64,000 nucleotides of DNA from Pseudogracilibacillus auburnensis (GCF_003201975.1 NZ_QJJQ01000002.1:324160-388159), one strand, 5' to 3'. Counted from the stretch's first letter, positions 28,499-37,595 are shown. Translations and numbers: made by a program. Notes: generated by a model from the letters alone, not told the origin.

Positions 28499-28535
28499 CT
28501 AATTCGATTATTAAAAAAAGAGAAAAAACAATCTC

Positions 28536-28575
28536 AATAGAGCCAAGAATTCAGATATGGATATCTTGGCTCTAT
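28536..28575 (+). terminator. Rho-independent terminator of pabB
   Basis: AATAGAGCCAAGA pairs with TCTTGGCTCTATT (13 bp) around a 14-nt loop. It is followed only by CTCATTG, so the T tract is weak. Confidence 0.6.
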
Positions 28576-28735
28576 TCTCATTGTTATGACGATTACAAAT
28601 CATATTTAATAATAAATGTTGTATGTAAACTAAAGGATTATTTAATTAAATAGAATTATCATATCCAAATATATACAAAGGAACAAATATTCGCGTTAAA
28701 ATTATTTTAATGTTATTAAATAAAGGGGAAGTGAA

Positions 28736-28979
28736 ATGAAAATAAAAAATATAAACATCCAAGAACAGATGATGCATTATAAAGTTCCAGGTTCTGTTAA
28801 TTCTTGAATTACTGAATGCTTTAAAGGGAGTAAGATCGGAATATCTGCATAATAGAGCAAAAGAGATGATAAGTCCACAGGGCGGAAAGGCGTGGATTGG
28901 TCTTGGTGCATTTGCAAAAAGAGTCCATAGTAAAAGACTTTTATATTTAGAGTTCAAGGTGCTACCAATTCAACCTTAA
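28736..28979 (+). pseudogene. Remnant of a beta-lactamase-like serine hydrolase
   Basis: An ATG after GGGGAAGTGAA opens a 23-codon frame ending in QMMHYKVPGSVNS and stop; xQMxHYKVPGxS is the usual N-terminus of class-C-like serine hydrolases. Downstream, a frame with LKGVRSEYLHN and AKEMISPQGGKAW resembles the middle or C-terminal part of such proteins. The catalytic region between is missing. The remnant overlaps the 3' end of the VOC gene on the other strand. The identification rests on short matches by eye. Confidence 0.45.
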
Positions 28980-29349
28980 TTCTATCTGGGTCTTCAAAAT
29001 AAACAGCGTAATGTTTTTCACCTCCTGCAAAGGGATGCTTATCGATATAAAGGATTTTAACCCCCTTGCGTTCTAACTTTCTTGTCATATCATCTACTTG
29101 TTGACGGGAACTTGCATGGAATGCCAAATGGTTTAGCCCAACTCTGCATCTATGGTAAGGTATGTCCATAAATCTTTCTTCTGCTTGTACGAAAACAATA
29201 TATGTCTCTCCGATTTTCCAACTTTGTCCACTTTCCCACGATTGAAAAGTCTCGTATCCTAATTCCTCTAAAAACTCACCCCAAAAGTTGATTGAACTTT
29301 TTAAATCTGAAACATATATTTCAATATGGTGAATAAGTCCTTTTGACAA
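28954..29349 (-). CDS. VOC family protein (glyoxalase/bleomycin-resistance fold)
   Basis: The 131-residue single-module VOC protein opens with GLIHHIEIYVSDLKSSINFW and has HLAFHASSRQQV and HYAVYFEDPDRIKVELV, the usual metal-ligand positions (His8, Glu10, His and Glu near 76 and 125). Substrates of the family range from methylglyoxal adducts to antibiotics; none can be assigned. It is a single gene. Confidence 0.85.
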   Translation of the reverse strand: MSKGLIHHIEIYVSDLKSSINFWGEFLEELGYETFQSWESGQSWKIGETYIVFVQAEERFMDIPYHRCRVGLNHLAFHASSRQQVDDMTRKLERKGVKILYIDKHPFAGGEKHYAVYFEDPDRIKVELVAP

Positions 29350-29673
29350 TGGTTGACCTCCTTTGCTAAACTATATTGATTATTTTATCAGAAAACTTTA
29401 AAGTTACAATTTTTTATCATAAAAACAATAATCTTTAAGAAAACAGCCTTTCATCACAAGGTAAACCATTATAATAATATTTCTAAAATGAAGAGCTTTC
29501 ATGCATTAACTGAAAGCAAAGTGAGCCTAGTAGAGAATAAGTGATAGTCAGAGTCAGGGGTTTTTAAAACTTCGAACAGATAGAAAATAGATTATACCCT
29601 CGTCAAAAATTGGAAGTCTTTAATGAATACTAATTTTTCTCTTCATTTTCCACTGTTAAATAATAGATAAAGA
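29350..29673. other. Non-coding stretch, no feature recognised
   Basis: The AT-rich gap between the VOC gene and the perR terminator has no frame with a convincing start site and no repeat that I matched elsewhere in the window. Confidence 0.5.
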
Positions 29674-29710
29674 AAAAAATAGCAACTGATATAATCAGTT
29701 ACTATTTTTT
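29674..29710 (-). terminator. Terminator downstream of perR
   Basis: AAATAGCAACTGA pairs imperfectly with TCAGTTACTATTT, with A and T runs on either side so it can work in both directions. It lies about 70 nt after the perR stop. Confidence 0.65.
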
Positions 29711-29779
29711 GAATCGATGCAATTTAACGTTTTTCCCATTATCATAATTTGTATACACGAAACTCTTTATTATGATTAT

Positions 29780-30223
29780 TTATTGCACCTTTACTTTGGA
29801 ACATTCATGACATTTACCGTAGAGTTCCATCCTATGATGGCTAATCTCAAATCCACTTACTTTTTCTGCTAATGATTCAATCTCATCAAGTGTCGGATAA
29901 TGAAAATCTACAATCTTCCCACAATCTTCACAAATAATATGGTAATGATCATTCATATTACTATCAAATCGACTTGAATCGTCTCCGTACGTCAATTCAC
30001 GAACAAGTCCAATTTCACGTAAGATGCGCAAATTGTTATATACAGTTGCAACACTCATGTTTGGGAACTTTCCCTCAAGGGCCTTGTAAATTTCATCTGC
30101 AGTTGGATGAGACATCGATGTTAGCAAATATTCAAGAACCGCATGACGTTGTGGTGTTATACGAACCCCAGACTTCTTTAATGTTTCAATCGCTATTTGT
30201 AATTTGTCGTCTATCACCGTCAT
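29780..30223 (-). CDS. perR: Peroxide-responsive repressor PerR (Fur family)
   Basis: The 147-residue Fur-fold regulator has winged-helix residues [15 protein letters not shown] and [16 protein letters not shown], which match PerR closely. The metal ligands His in SMSHPTAD, Asp in SRFDSN and DHYH are present, as are two CxxC zinc motifs ([12 protein letters not shown]). It senses peroxide through Fe-catalysed oxidation of those histidines and represses oxidative-stress genes. Its promoter carries a Per-box-like element, indicating autoregulation. Nearby bcp is a likely target-type gene. I start at the ATG giving MTVIDDK; the ATG five codons earlier has no site. Confidence 0.93.
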   Translation of the reverse strand: MTVIDDKLQIAIETLKKSGVRITPQRHAVLEYLLTSMSHPTADEIYKALEGKFPNMSVATVYNNLRILREIGLVRELTYGDDSSRFDSNMNDHYHIICEDCGKIVDFHYPTLDEIESLAEKVSGFEISHHRMELYGKCHECSKVKVQ

Positions 30224-30265
30224 GCACCTCGCTTTCACGTATATTTCATAATCCCAAAATACAGA

Positions 30266-30312
30266 TTATAATCGCTATTATTAGTTTACATTGTTCTCGT
30301 AGGTATTGTCAA
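30266..30312 (-). promoter_or_regulatory. perR promoter with overlapping Per box
   Basis: On the minus strand, TTGACA (30307-30312) and TAAACT (30283-30288) are spaced 18 bp. Just downstream, TTATAATCGCTATTA (30266-30280, plus strand) matches the Per box TTATAATNATTATAA at 11 of 14 fixed positions. This fits autorepression. Confidence 0.6.
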
Positions 30313-30351
30313 TCTAAACCTAATACTGAATAATAATTAGTTTAAAGTAAG

Positions 30352-30367
30352 TGTGATTTCAATCACA
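30352..30367. promoter_or_regulatory. FNR/CRP-family palindrome
   Basis: TGTGATTTCAATCACA is a perfect TGTGA-N6-TCACA palindrome, the recognition form of FNR/CRP-type regulators. It lies 40 bp upstream of the perR -35 and downstream of the adenosyltransferase gene. Confidence 0.55.
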
Positions 30368-30429
30368 ATTTTGCCATAATAATTGAGAAGGAAATTGGTG
30401 TATTGAGAATAAGTTGTTCCTATACCAAT

Positions 30430-30987
30430 TTATACATCTACTTGCAGCGAAATTTCTTCCCCTTTTAACTCATTGTTTACATATCTTGCTGCTACAAATA
30501 AATAATCTGATAATCGATTTAAATAGGAAATGGCTAATGTATTATGTAGTTCATCTTGAACCCCGACAGCTATTCTTTCCGCACGCCTAACTACTGTACG
30601 CGCTAAATGGAGTGAGCTTGAAGCACTATGCCCCGATGGTAAAATAAACTGCTTTAGTGGAGGTAAGTTCTCACTCCACTCATCGATTTGGTCTTCTAAT
30701 TCTTTTATATGTTTATCCTTTAACTTCCATGCCACCTCACGATCACTTGGTGTCGAAAGTTCTGCTCCAACATGAAATAGGATCGTTTGGATTCGATACA
30801 TTTTCTCTAAAAAATCAGCTTTTTTATCCCACTCCACATCATTTAAGAAGCTAAGCGCTAAGCCGATCATCGAGTTTGCTTCATCACAAGTGCCATATGC
30901 TTCAACACGTAAATCATTTTTTGCAACCCTTTTTCCATACACTAAAGAAGTGGTACCTTTATCACCAGACCTCGTATAAATTCTCAC
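30430..30987 (-). CDS. PduO-type cob(I)yrinic acid a,c-diamide adenosyltransferase
   Basis: The 185-residue protein starts with RIYTRSGDKGTTSLVYGKRV, the ATP-binding signature of PduO/MMAB-type adenosyltransferases. It also has EAYGTCDEANSMIGLA and RTVVRRAERIAV. It transfers adenosyl from ATP to Co(I) corrinoids to give adenosylcobalamin. B. subtilis YvqK is homologous. No cobalamin riboswitch or B12 genes are visible nearby. It lies 22 nt after bcp on the same strand. Confidence 0.92.
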   Translation of the reverse strand: MRIYTRSGDKGTTSLVYGKRVAKNDLRVEAYGTCDEANSMIGLALSFLNDVEWDKKADFLEKMYRIQTILFHVGAELSTPSDREVAWKLKDKHIKELEDQIDEWSENLPPLKQFILPSGHSASSSLHLARTVVRRAERIAVGVQDELHNTLAISYLNRLSDYLFVAARYVNNELKGEEISLQVDV

Positions 30988-31009
30988 GTTATTTTCTCCC
31001 CCATTTTTC

Positions 31010-31474
31010 TTACAGTGTTTTCACAACTTCTAACGTTTCCTCGATATGACCTTTCACACGAACTTTTCTATATTCTTTTTGTATGATTCCTTCTTTATCG
31101 ATAATAAATGTTGATCTTTCAACTCCATAAAATTCCTTGCCAAACATCTTTTTCAATTTCCATACTTCATAAAGCTCTGCCACTTTATGCTCAACATCTG
31201 CCAGTAATTGAAACGGTAAATCATGTTTATCAATAAATTTTTGATGACGCTCAATTGGATCCGGACTAATCCCTATAATAACTGTGTTGTAATCACTAAA
31301 TGCTGCATAATGATCACGAAAATCACAAGCTTGTGTCGTACAGCCTGGAGTCATGTCTTTCGGATAAAAATATAAAACGATATTTTTACCTTGAAAATCG
31401 GCTAAACTAACCTCTTCTCCATCTTGGTTTTGTAACGTAAAATTAGGTGCTTTTTGTCCAACTTCTACAGACAT
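31010..31474 (-). CDS. bcp: Thioredoxin-dependent thiol peroxidase (Bcp)
   Basis: The 154-residue peroxiredoxin has the motif LYFYPKDMTPGCTTQACDFR, with peroxidatic Cys in PGCTTQ and a second Cys five residues later, the atypical 2-Cys Bcp pattern. It reduces hydroperoxides with thioredoxin. B. subtilis ygaF, its homologue, is also close to perR. I chose the ATG (MSVEVG) after GGAGGG. Confidence 0.93.
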   Translation of the reverse strand: MSVEVGQKAPNFTLQNQDGEEVSLADFQGKNIVLYFYPKDMTPGCTTQACDFRDHYAAFSDYNTVIIGISPDPIERHQKFIDKHDLPFQLLADVEHKVAELYEVWKLKKMFGKEFYGVERSTFIIDKEGIIQKEYRKVRVKGHIEETLEVVKTL

Positions 31475-31544
31475 CAAAATCCCTCCATTATTGTTATATA
31501 TTTAACTATACCATAGGAAGCGGGCTTGCCTAAGTGATTATCAC

Positions 31545-31979
31545 TTAAGAGCGATGCCGTTTTTGTTCAAAATTAAGATGGACTAATTTCAACACAAATG
31601 CTGTAGGTAAAATAAAGCCGATTAACGCTTGGATAATCGCAACGAATCTTCCGAAGCCTAACGGGGTGATATCCCCATAACCAATTGTCAGGAGAGTAAC
31701 ACCACTAAAATAAAAACTACGTAATAAAAGACTCGATGTGGATGAATCACTATCTTTTACATTTTCAACTAATGTCAGTTCATAAAAAGATAAAACAAAA
31801 TAAATGAGCCCAAATCCAATAATGACGATACAATAAATGACAATAAGTGTATAAAACACTTCAAAAGATAGACTAATTTTATGTGTTTTTAACGGATGAC
31901 TTTCTTGTCTAAACAAAATAAATTGAATTAAACTGTTTAATATGACGAAAAGTATAAGACTCATTATAATTATTTTCAT
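31545..31979 (-). CDS. Two-TM potassium channel family protein
   Basis: The 144-residue protein has three to four hydrophobic segments: two N-terminal (MSLILFVILNSLIQFILF, FYTLIVIYCIVIIGFGLIY) and the pore helix and inner helix around the selectivity filter TIGYGD near residue 103. This is the Ion_trans_2 pore. No cytosolic RCK/TrkA domain follows, so it is a minimal pore, possibly gated by a partner. It opens toward bcp, with a 70-nt gap. Confidence 0.85.
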   Translation of the reverse strand: MKIIIMSLILFVILNSLIQFILFRQESHPLKTHKISLSFEVFYTLIVIYCIVIIGFGLIYFVLSFYELTLVENVKDSDSSTSSLLLRSFYFSGVTLLTIGYGDITPLGFGRFVAIIQALIGFILPTAFVLKLVHLNFEQKRHRS

Positions 31980-32142
31980 ATGATCCCTACTAACTTGTTC
32001 ATTTATTTAAGCGTATGCATAACTAATACCCTGTTATTCTTCTTTTAAAAGAAGTACTAGGTTTTAAGTGGCTCTTTTATAAAAAATGGAAATGAATGAT
32101 ATGATTTTGTTGTTGAGGTATGTGGGGCTGGAGGAATAATGC

Positions 32143-32217
32143 ATGAGTCAAAAGGAGAATGCAGCGTTCCTGAAAAAATGCGAAGTTCAAAGTGAAAATG
32201 AAGATCATTTGGGATAA
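32143..32217 (+). CDS. Possible 24-residue peptide
   Basis: This 24-codon frame (starts MSQKENAAFLKKC) has GGAGG 9 nt before its ATG, an unusually good site in an otherwise gene-free 355-nt gap. The peptide is charged, without a signal sequence. In B. subtilis this interval carries gsaB, which is missing here, so it may equally be residue from a lost gene. I see nothing else convincing in 31980-32334. Confidence 0.25.
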   Translation: MSQKENAAFLKKCEVQSENEDHLG

Positions 32218-32334
32218 TAGTGAATTCAACAGGAAAATGCCTTTACCTAAATAGTAATTGCGTGTAATAAAACGTTTCCCCAACGTTACAGGAAAAATAA
32301 TGGGAACCCCATTTATTTAAGGTTCCCTCTAAAT

Positions 32335-34101
32335 CTATCCTTTTATTAAACTAGCACTTGAATCAAAATCTTGATGTTGATACAAGTCATAATAACTTCC
32401 TTTTTTACGCATTAATTCTACATGGGTACCCATTTCCGTTATTTGTCCATGTTCCACTACAATAATTCGGTCTGCATGTGTAATTGTTGCAAGACGATGC
32501 GCAACGATAAATGTCGTTCTATCTGCCGCTAAATTTTCAAGTGCCTCTTGAATCGTATGTTCACTCTCTAAATCAAGTGCGGATGTTGCCTCATCAAAAA
32601 TAAGTATTGGAGGATTTTTTAAAAACACTCTGGCAATCGCAATTCTCTGTTGCTGACCGCCTGATAGTTTAACTCCACGTTCACCGACTAAAGTATCATA
32701 CTTATTAGGTAGAGCTTCAATAAAATCATGGGCATTTGCTGCTTTTGCTGCAGCAATGACCTCTGCATCTGTTGCATACGGATTTCCCATGCGAATATTC
32801 ATTGCAATTGATTCACTAAATAAAATATTATCTTGTAATACCATGCCAATATTGTTTCTCAACGACCGTTGCGTGACATCACGTATGTCAATCCCATCGA
32901 CTTTAATCGATCCTTCTGTCACATCATAAAACCGCGGGATCAAACTAATTAAGGTGGACTTTCCTCCCCCACTCATTCCGACAAGCGCGACTGTTTCCCC
33001 TTTTTCGACATGTACATGAATATTATTTAATACTTTACTTTCATCTTCATTGTATTGAAAAGAAACATTTTGTATTGAAATATCACCATGAACTCGCTCT
33101 AATTCAATCGCATTTTGCTTATCATACACATCATATTTTTCATTCATAAACTCAAAAACACGATCAATCGATGCGATCGATTGCGTCAGCACTGTGGAAG
33201 CATTAATTAATCGTCGCAATGGACTATATACCCTTTCCATATACCCGACAAATGCAACCATTGTCCCAACCGTTAAATTACCAGTTATCACCTGATATGC
33301 TGCAAAAGCTATGACGAGTAATGGCGCTAAATCAGTAATCGTATTCGTAACGGCAAACGTTTTTGCATTCCAGCTCGTATGGTCGATCGCCTTTGTTAAA
33401 AAGTTTTTATTACGCTGATCAAATTGTTCTTGTTCATACTCTTCCAGTGCAAAACTACGTGTCACAGAAATTCCTTGCACTCGTTCATGAAGATGTCCTT
33501 GCACCTCTGCCAGCGCCTGCGAACGATCCCGGGTTAATTTCCGTAATTTTGCATAAAAATATTTCACTGAAAAACCGTACAACGGAAATAAGATTATCGA
33601 TACAATCGTCAATTTAACGTCCATCGTTAGCATAATACCAATGGCAATGAGTATCGTTACCATATCAAGCCAAACATTCATTAAGCCAGTGATCACAAAA
33701 GTCTTCGTTTGCTCGACATCATGTATTACCCGGGAAATGATTTCTCCTGTCTTCGTATTAGAATAATACTTCAAACTAAGTCGTTGAATATGATCAAATA
33801 ATCGATCTCTTAAGTCATATAAAATTTTACTACCAACTAATTGTGCCAAATATTGTCTAATATATTCAATAGGAGGACGTAATAAGAGAAACACAACAAA
33901 TGAAATTCCCATTAACCAAAAAAGTTGGCTGATTTTATCTGCTTGTGACATGTTTCCCTGAATAATATTGTCGATCACATATTTTAAAATGAGTGGTATT
34001 AATAACGGAATCGCAAATTTAAATATGCCAATCATAATCGTCCAAATAATATGCCATGTATATGGACGAACAAATTTCAAATATTGTTTAATACTGCTCA
34101 T
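32335..34101 (-). CDS. ygaD: ABC transporter, fused permease/ATPase (YgaD-like exporter)
   Basis: The 588-residue half-transporter has a six-helix type I exporter domain (residues about 15-310) followed by an ATPase with Walker A GMSGGGKST, signature LSGGQQQR, Walker B ILIFDEATSALD and H-loop VAHRLATI. It probably works as a homodimer exporting lipids or drugs, like BmrA/MsbA-type proteins. It sits next to ntdP, as ygaD sits next to ygaC in B. subtilis. Confidence 0.92.
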   Translation of the reverse strand: MSSIKQYLKFVRPYTWHIIWTIMIGIFKFAIPLLIPLILKYVIDNIIQGNMSQADKISQLFWLMGISFVVFLLLRPPIEYIRQYLAQLVGSKILYDLRDRLFDHIQRLSLKYYSNTKTGEIISRVIHDVEQTKTFVITGLMNVWLDMVTILIAIGIMLTMDVKLTIVSIILFPLYGFSVKYFYAKLRKLTRDRSQALAEVQGHLHERVQGISVTRSFALEEYEQEQFDQRNKNFLTKAIDHTSWNAKTFAVTNTITDLAPLLVIAFAAYQVITGNLTVGTMVAFVGYMERVYSPLRRLINASTVLTQSIASIDRVFEFMNEKYDVYDKQNAIELERVHGDISIQNVSFQYNEDESKVLNNIHVHVEKGETVALVGMSGGGKSTLISLIPRFYDVTEGSIKVDGIDIRDVTQRSLRNNIGMVLQDNILFSESIAMNIRMGNPYATDAEVIAAAKAANAHDFIEALPNKYDTLVGERGVKLSGGQQQRIAIARVFLKNPPILIFDEATSALDLESEHTIQEALENLAADRTTFIVAHRLATITHADRIIVVEHGQITEMGTHVELMRKKGSYYDLYQHQDFDSSASLIKG

Positions 34102-34176
34102 GAAAAATCTTCCTTTTTATATACATAATCTTTACTTTTTTCGTATTTAAAGCCCTGTTACAAAAGCAACAAGGCG

Positions 34177-34713
34177 TTAAACTTCAGACTGCAATGTTAA
34201 AAACTTATCATACCAATAATGAATAAATGATTCGTTAAATGGATCATGATGATGTTGAATCCAGTTTTGTAACACGATTAAATCAGTTTCAATCGCTTGT
34301 TGAACCGTTATTGGATAAGTATATTTTTCGTTGTTTGTTTCATATTCTTCTTGATCGAGAATCTTGTAAGACCAATCTAACGATACAATGATATCTATAT
34401 CATAATCAATATATTGTATCATTCTGTTTTTATACGTATATGGTGAACTTATATTGCAATAATAAAATGATTCGTCTTTGCCAAGGATAAATATAATGTT
34501 AAACCAGTACCGTCGATCAAAATAAAAAATCGCTGGCTCCTTTGTGCGCCACCTATTTCCTCCCGCTTCTTCTACAATTGTTTTATTGTTTCCACCAATA
34601 ATTTTTTGTTGATCACTGTAAAGAACAATATTTTCTTCCCATCTTCTATGCAGTGTCTGATCATGTTTTAAACTATTAATGTGAATGACTGAACCAATGC
34701 TTGGTATCTCCAT
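34177..34713 (-). CDS. ntdP: Nucleoside tri/diphosphatase, DUF402 family (YgaC)
   Basis: The 178-residue protein matches B. subtilis YgaC in pattern: RRWEENIVL, RTKEPAIFYFDRRYWFNII, YYCNISSPYTYKNRMIQYID followed by YDIDI, and FIHYWYDKFL. DUF402 proteins with this architecture hydrolyse nucleoside tri- and diphosphates in the presence of metal. The gene lies upstream of the ABC exporter on the same strand. Confidence 0.88.
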   Translation of the reverse strand: MEIPSIGSVIHINSLKHDQTLHRRWEENIVLYSDQQKIIGGNNKTIVEEAGGNRWRTKEPAIFYFDRRYWFNIIFILGKDESFYYCNISSPYTYKNRMIQYIDYDIDIIVSLDWSYKILDQEEYETNNEKYTYPITVQQAIETDLIVLQNWIQHHHDPFNESFIHYWYDKFLTLQSEV

Positions 34714-35127
34714 CCAATCGACCTTTCACTCGGTTATATCATAAGTATACAGGTTCAACAATTATATAGAAAGTTTATTGTTTCTATTTGATCACACTTT
34801 AAGCCTCTCGTAATTTTTAAGTTGTTATTTTGATTATGCATATTCTAACTGTAATTCCCCTAGCAGTTTCCTCTTACATGTCCAACTTCGTTAAATTCGT
34901 ACCCCACTCTTTCAGAAACCTTGCCATTCGCTAAAGAAAACACATCGATTGGCAATCCACAAAGCGGGGACTAGGAGATGTTGCACTTATGTACATAATT
35001 AAAGCCTTTATTGCGAATACCTTAGTTGAACTTACGGTGGGACAAACGAGAGTGAAGTCCAGGTCGTCGCGTTTTCAGCCAATGAGCAGGAAGAAAGAAT
35101 TTATACTTTCTTATCTGCTAAAGAATA
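34714..35127. other. Gap with degraded sequence, no gene accepted
   Basis: A 108-codon frame at 34989-35315 runs antisense through sspE and has no convincing start site, so it is not accepted. CCATTCGCTAAAGAAAACAC, AAGCGGGGAC and GTGGGACAAACG look like fragments of the window's dispersed repeats, but I could not align them into a full copy. Confidence 0.4.
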
Positions 35128-35155
35128 AAAAGCTTTCCCGCCTAGGAAAGCTTTC
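35128..35155 (-). terminator. Rho-independent terminator of sspE
   Basis: AAGCTTTCC pairs with GGAAAGCTT around CGCCTA. On the minus strand the stem is followed by TTTTATTC. It is 20 nt beyond the sspE stop. Confidence 0.8.
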
Positions 35156-35175
35156 ATACATAATCATGTATTTCA

Positions 35176-35340
35176 TTACTTTTTATTTTGTTGTGATTTT
35201 TGATTTTGCTTCCTTACTTCTTGTGCGTCTGTTTCTTCAGCAAACTCCGTTCCGTATTGTCCAGGTTGAGCTTGTGCCGCTTGCTGGTTTTGTTTTCTCA
35301 CTTTTTGCACATTAGTGCCTGCTTTTTGCTTGCGATCCAT
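35176..35340 (-). CDS. sspE: Gamma-type small acid-soluble spore protein
   Basis: The 54-residue Gln/Asn/Lys-rich protein has two copies of the VRKQNQ motif around GQYGTEFAEET, the gamma-SASP repeat. B. subtilis SspE has two full repeats; this one is shorter. These proteins do not bind DNA; they are an amino-acid reserve degraded at germination. GGAGGTG lies 7 nt before the ATG. It is located between ntdP and mutY, as in B. subtilis (with fabL lost). Confidence 0.88.
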   Translation of the reverse strand: MDRKQKAGTNVQKVRKQNQQAAQAQPGQYGTEFAEETDAQEVRKQNQKSQQNKK

Positions 35341-35464
35341 TTTATATCACCTCCGCAGTTATTAACTTATCCAACTTGGTAAAAGTTATCCAAACTCCCC
35401 TATTGGTATTATTTGGAACAACCTTTTTTTACTTTGGAGGTGTATACTATTTTTTTATATTAAA

Positions 35465-36547
35465 TTAGCCATGTTTACCTTGCAAAAATTCCCTTACCTT
35501 TATATGGGACACTGAAAAAGGATAGTCCTGTAATTCTTCTTCCTTTATAAAGGATAATCTCACTTGTTCACTTATTTCAGGTCGTGTCGCACAAATTGCT
35601 TCATATACATGTAAATCCCAAATTAAATGGGAAAAAACATGATTGACATGTCCTAATTCTTCTTTCAATATAAGTGGAATTCCATACTTCTTTTCTGCTA
35701 TTTTTTCTAAAGAGTGTTTATCCTTCAGTTCTATCATCGGAAATTGCCACATATTTGCGAGTAACCCTTTATCAGGACGTTTTTCTATGGCAATTTTTCC
35801 ATCCACATCACGAATAAGTAACACGAGATAAGATACTGTTTTTTGTTTTTTCTTTTTTAATTTAACGGGCAGCTTTTTCTCACATCCTTCAGCAAAGGCA
35901 CGACATTCATTTTGTACCGGGCAAAGCAAACATGCTGGTGATGTCGGTGTACAGATTAAAGCACCAAGCTCCATTAATCCTTGGTTAAAGGCAGAAGGAT
36001 CTGAATGGCAAATTAACTCTCTTACAATATGTTCAAACTTTTTCCTCGTTCGTTGTTCACTTATATTATCCTTTACGAGCAAAACACGGGACAATACACG
36101 CATAACATTTCCATCAACGGCGGGTTCTGGTTGCTGAAATGCAATCGATGAAATGGCTCCTTGTGTATATGGACCAATTCCTTTGAGTGTTCCTAATTGC
36201 TTCGGATTTTTTGGAACTTCACCATGATAAGTTGCTACAACTTCTCTTGCCGCGTCATGTAAATTTCGTGCCCGTGAATAATAACCCAATCCTTCCCACT
36301 CTTTTAGTACTTCTTGTTGTTCTGCCTTAGCTAAGTGAAAAATTGTTGGATAACGATTCATAAACTTCTTATAATAAGAAATAACGGTATCAACTTTTGT
36401 TTGTTGTAACATAATTTCAGAGACCCAAATTGCATACGGATTATTCGTATCACGCCATGGTAGTTCTCGTTTGTTTTTATGATACCAAGAAATTAGATTA
36501 TGGTTAAACATTTTTTTGTCAAATTTATGTAACGTTTTATCAGTCAT
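35465..36547 (-). CDS. mutY: A/G-specific adenine glycosylase MutY
   Basis: The 360-residue protein has helix-hairpin-helix GTLKGIGPYTQGAISS and catalytic Asp in PAVDGNVMRVLSR, then a [4Fe-4S] cluster (CTPTSPACLLCPVQNEC, with spacing C-x6-C-x2-C-x5-C). A C-terminal NUDIX-like domain (residues about 235-350) recognises 8-oxoG. It removes adenine mispaired with 8-oxoG. Divergent from yfhP, 61 nt apart. Confidence 0.95.
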   Translation of the reverse strand: MTDKTLHKFDKKMFNHNLISWYHKNKRELPWRDTNNPYAIWVSEIMLQQTKVDTVISYYKKFMNRYPTIFHLAKAEQQEVLKEWEGLGYYSRARNLHDAAREVVATYHGEVPKNPKQLGTLKGIGPYTQGAISSIAFQQPEPAVDGNVMRVLSRVLLVKDNISEQRTRKKFEHIVRELICHSDPSAFNQGLMELGALICTPTSPACLLCPVQNECRAFAEGCEKKLPVKLKKKKQKTVSYLVLLIRDVDGKIAIEKRPDKGLLANMWQFPMIELKDKHSLEKIAEKKYGIPLILKEELGHVNHVFSHLIWDLHVYEAICATRPEISEQVRLSFIKEEELQDYPFSVSHIKVREFLQGKHG

Positions 36548-36608
36548 AAAATCACTCCGTTATGTTACAATTGTACTAGATGATTGGTTCGTTTTAAGGA
36601 GGACATAA

Positions 36609-37595
36609 ATGGATACTGGAACCCATGTAGTAATGGGAATTGCACTAGGAGGTGTCGCTACTTTAGATCCTGTAGTTGCAAATGACCCTACACTATTTAA
36701 TGCTGTTTTAATCGGAACATTAATCGGATCACAAGCTCCTGATTTTGATACTGTCTTAAAATTAAGAAATAATGCCACATACATTCGTAACCACCGTGGA
36801 TTAACACATTCTATTCCAGCAGTTATCTTTTGGGGTGTGTTTATCTCAACGATTATATATATGTTCGTACCGGAAATCAGTTTTCTCCATCTTTGGCTCT
36901 GGACGTTTTTAGCTGTGATTGTCCATGTGTTTGTCGATATTTTTAATGCCTATGGAACACAAGCTTTGCGTCCGTTTACTCACAAATGGGTTGCACTTGG
37001 CTTTATTAATACGTTTGATCCATACATCTTTTTTTTACATGTTGCAGGAATAATCGCTTGGATGTTAGGAGCAAACCCGGGCAGCACTTTTTTAACGATT
37101 TATGGTGTTATTACCCTTTACTATATTAAACGTTTCTTTGATAAAAGGGAAATCGTTAAAAAAATTCATGAATATTTTCCAACAACAGAACAAGTTGCAA
37201 CATCTCCAACAATGAAGCAAAATTATTGGCGGGTAGCAATAACGACGAAAGATCGCTTTTTTGTAGGAATAGTTGAAAATGGCCATATCCAGTTAATGGA
37301 TGAATTCGAGCGTGTCCCATTGCCGAAATCTGAAATTATTGATATTGCAAAAACAGATAAAAATATTGAAGCGTTTTTGTCATTTTCCCCTGTTTATCGT
37401 TGGGAAATCATTGAAAATGAACGCTATACAGAGGTCCGTTTTATCGATTTAAGATACCGTTCCAAAGGATATTACCCATTTGTCGCCGTCGCCCAAATTG
37501 ATGATCATTTTACCATTATCAATTCCTATACTGGCTGGATATTTTCAGAACAAAAATTACAAAAAAAATTGTATTTTGGCGACAGCCCAACGTAA
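36609..37595 (+). CDS. yfhP: YfhP family membrane metal-dependent hydrolase
   Basis: The 328-residue protein opens with MDTGTHVVMGIALGGVATLD and has HRGLTHSIPA, HVFVDIFNAYGT and QAPDFDTVL; the histidines and aspartates match the DUF457/YdjM-type membrane hydrolases. Four to five membrane helices are in residues 1-180, and the C-terminal 130 residues are soluble. The B. subtilis homologue is beside mutY. Its in vivo substrate is unknown. Confidence 0.88.
   Translation: MDTGTHVVMGIALGGVATLDPVVANDPTLFNAVLIGTLIGSQAPDFDTVLKLRNNATYIRNHRGLTHSIPAVIFWGVFISTIIYMFVPEISFLHLWLWTFLAVIVHVFVDIFNAYGTQALRPFTHKWVALGFINTFDPYIFFLHVAGIIAWMLGANPGSTFLTIYGVITLYYIKRFFDKREIVKKIHEYFPTTEQVATSPTMKQNYWRVAITTKDRFFVGIVENGHIQLMDEFERVPLPKSEIIDIAKTDKNIEAFLSFSPVYRWEIIENERYTEVRFIDLRYRSKGYYPFVAVAQIDDHFTIINSYTGWIFSEQKLQKKLYFGDSPT

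Noticed and set aside
32077..32283. 68-codon minus-strand frame
   Set aside because: No start site and composition of non-coding sequence.
34989..35315. 108-codon plus-strand frame
   Set aside because: It runs antisense through sspE and lacks a ribosome-binding site and family features.
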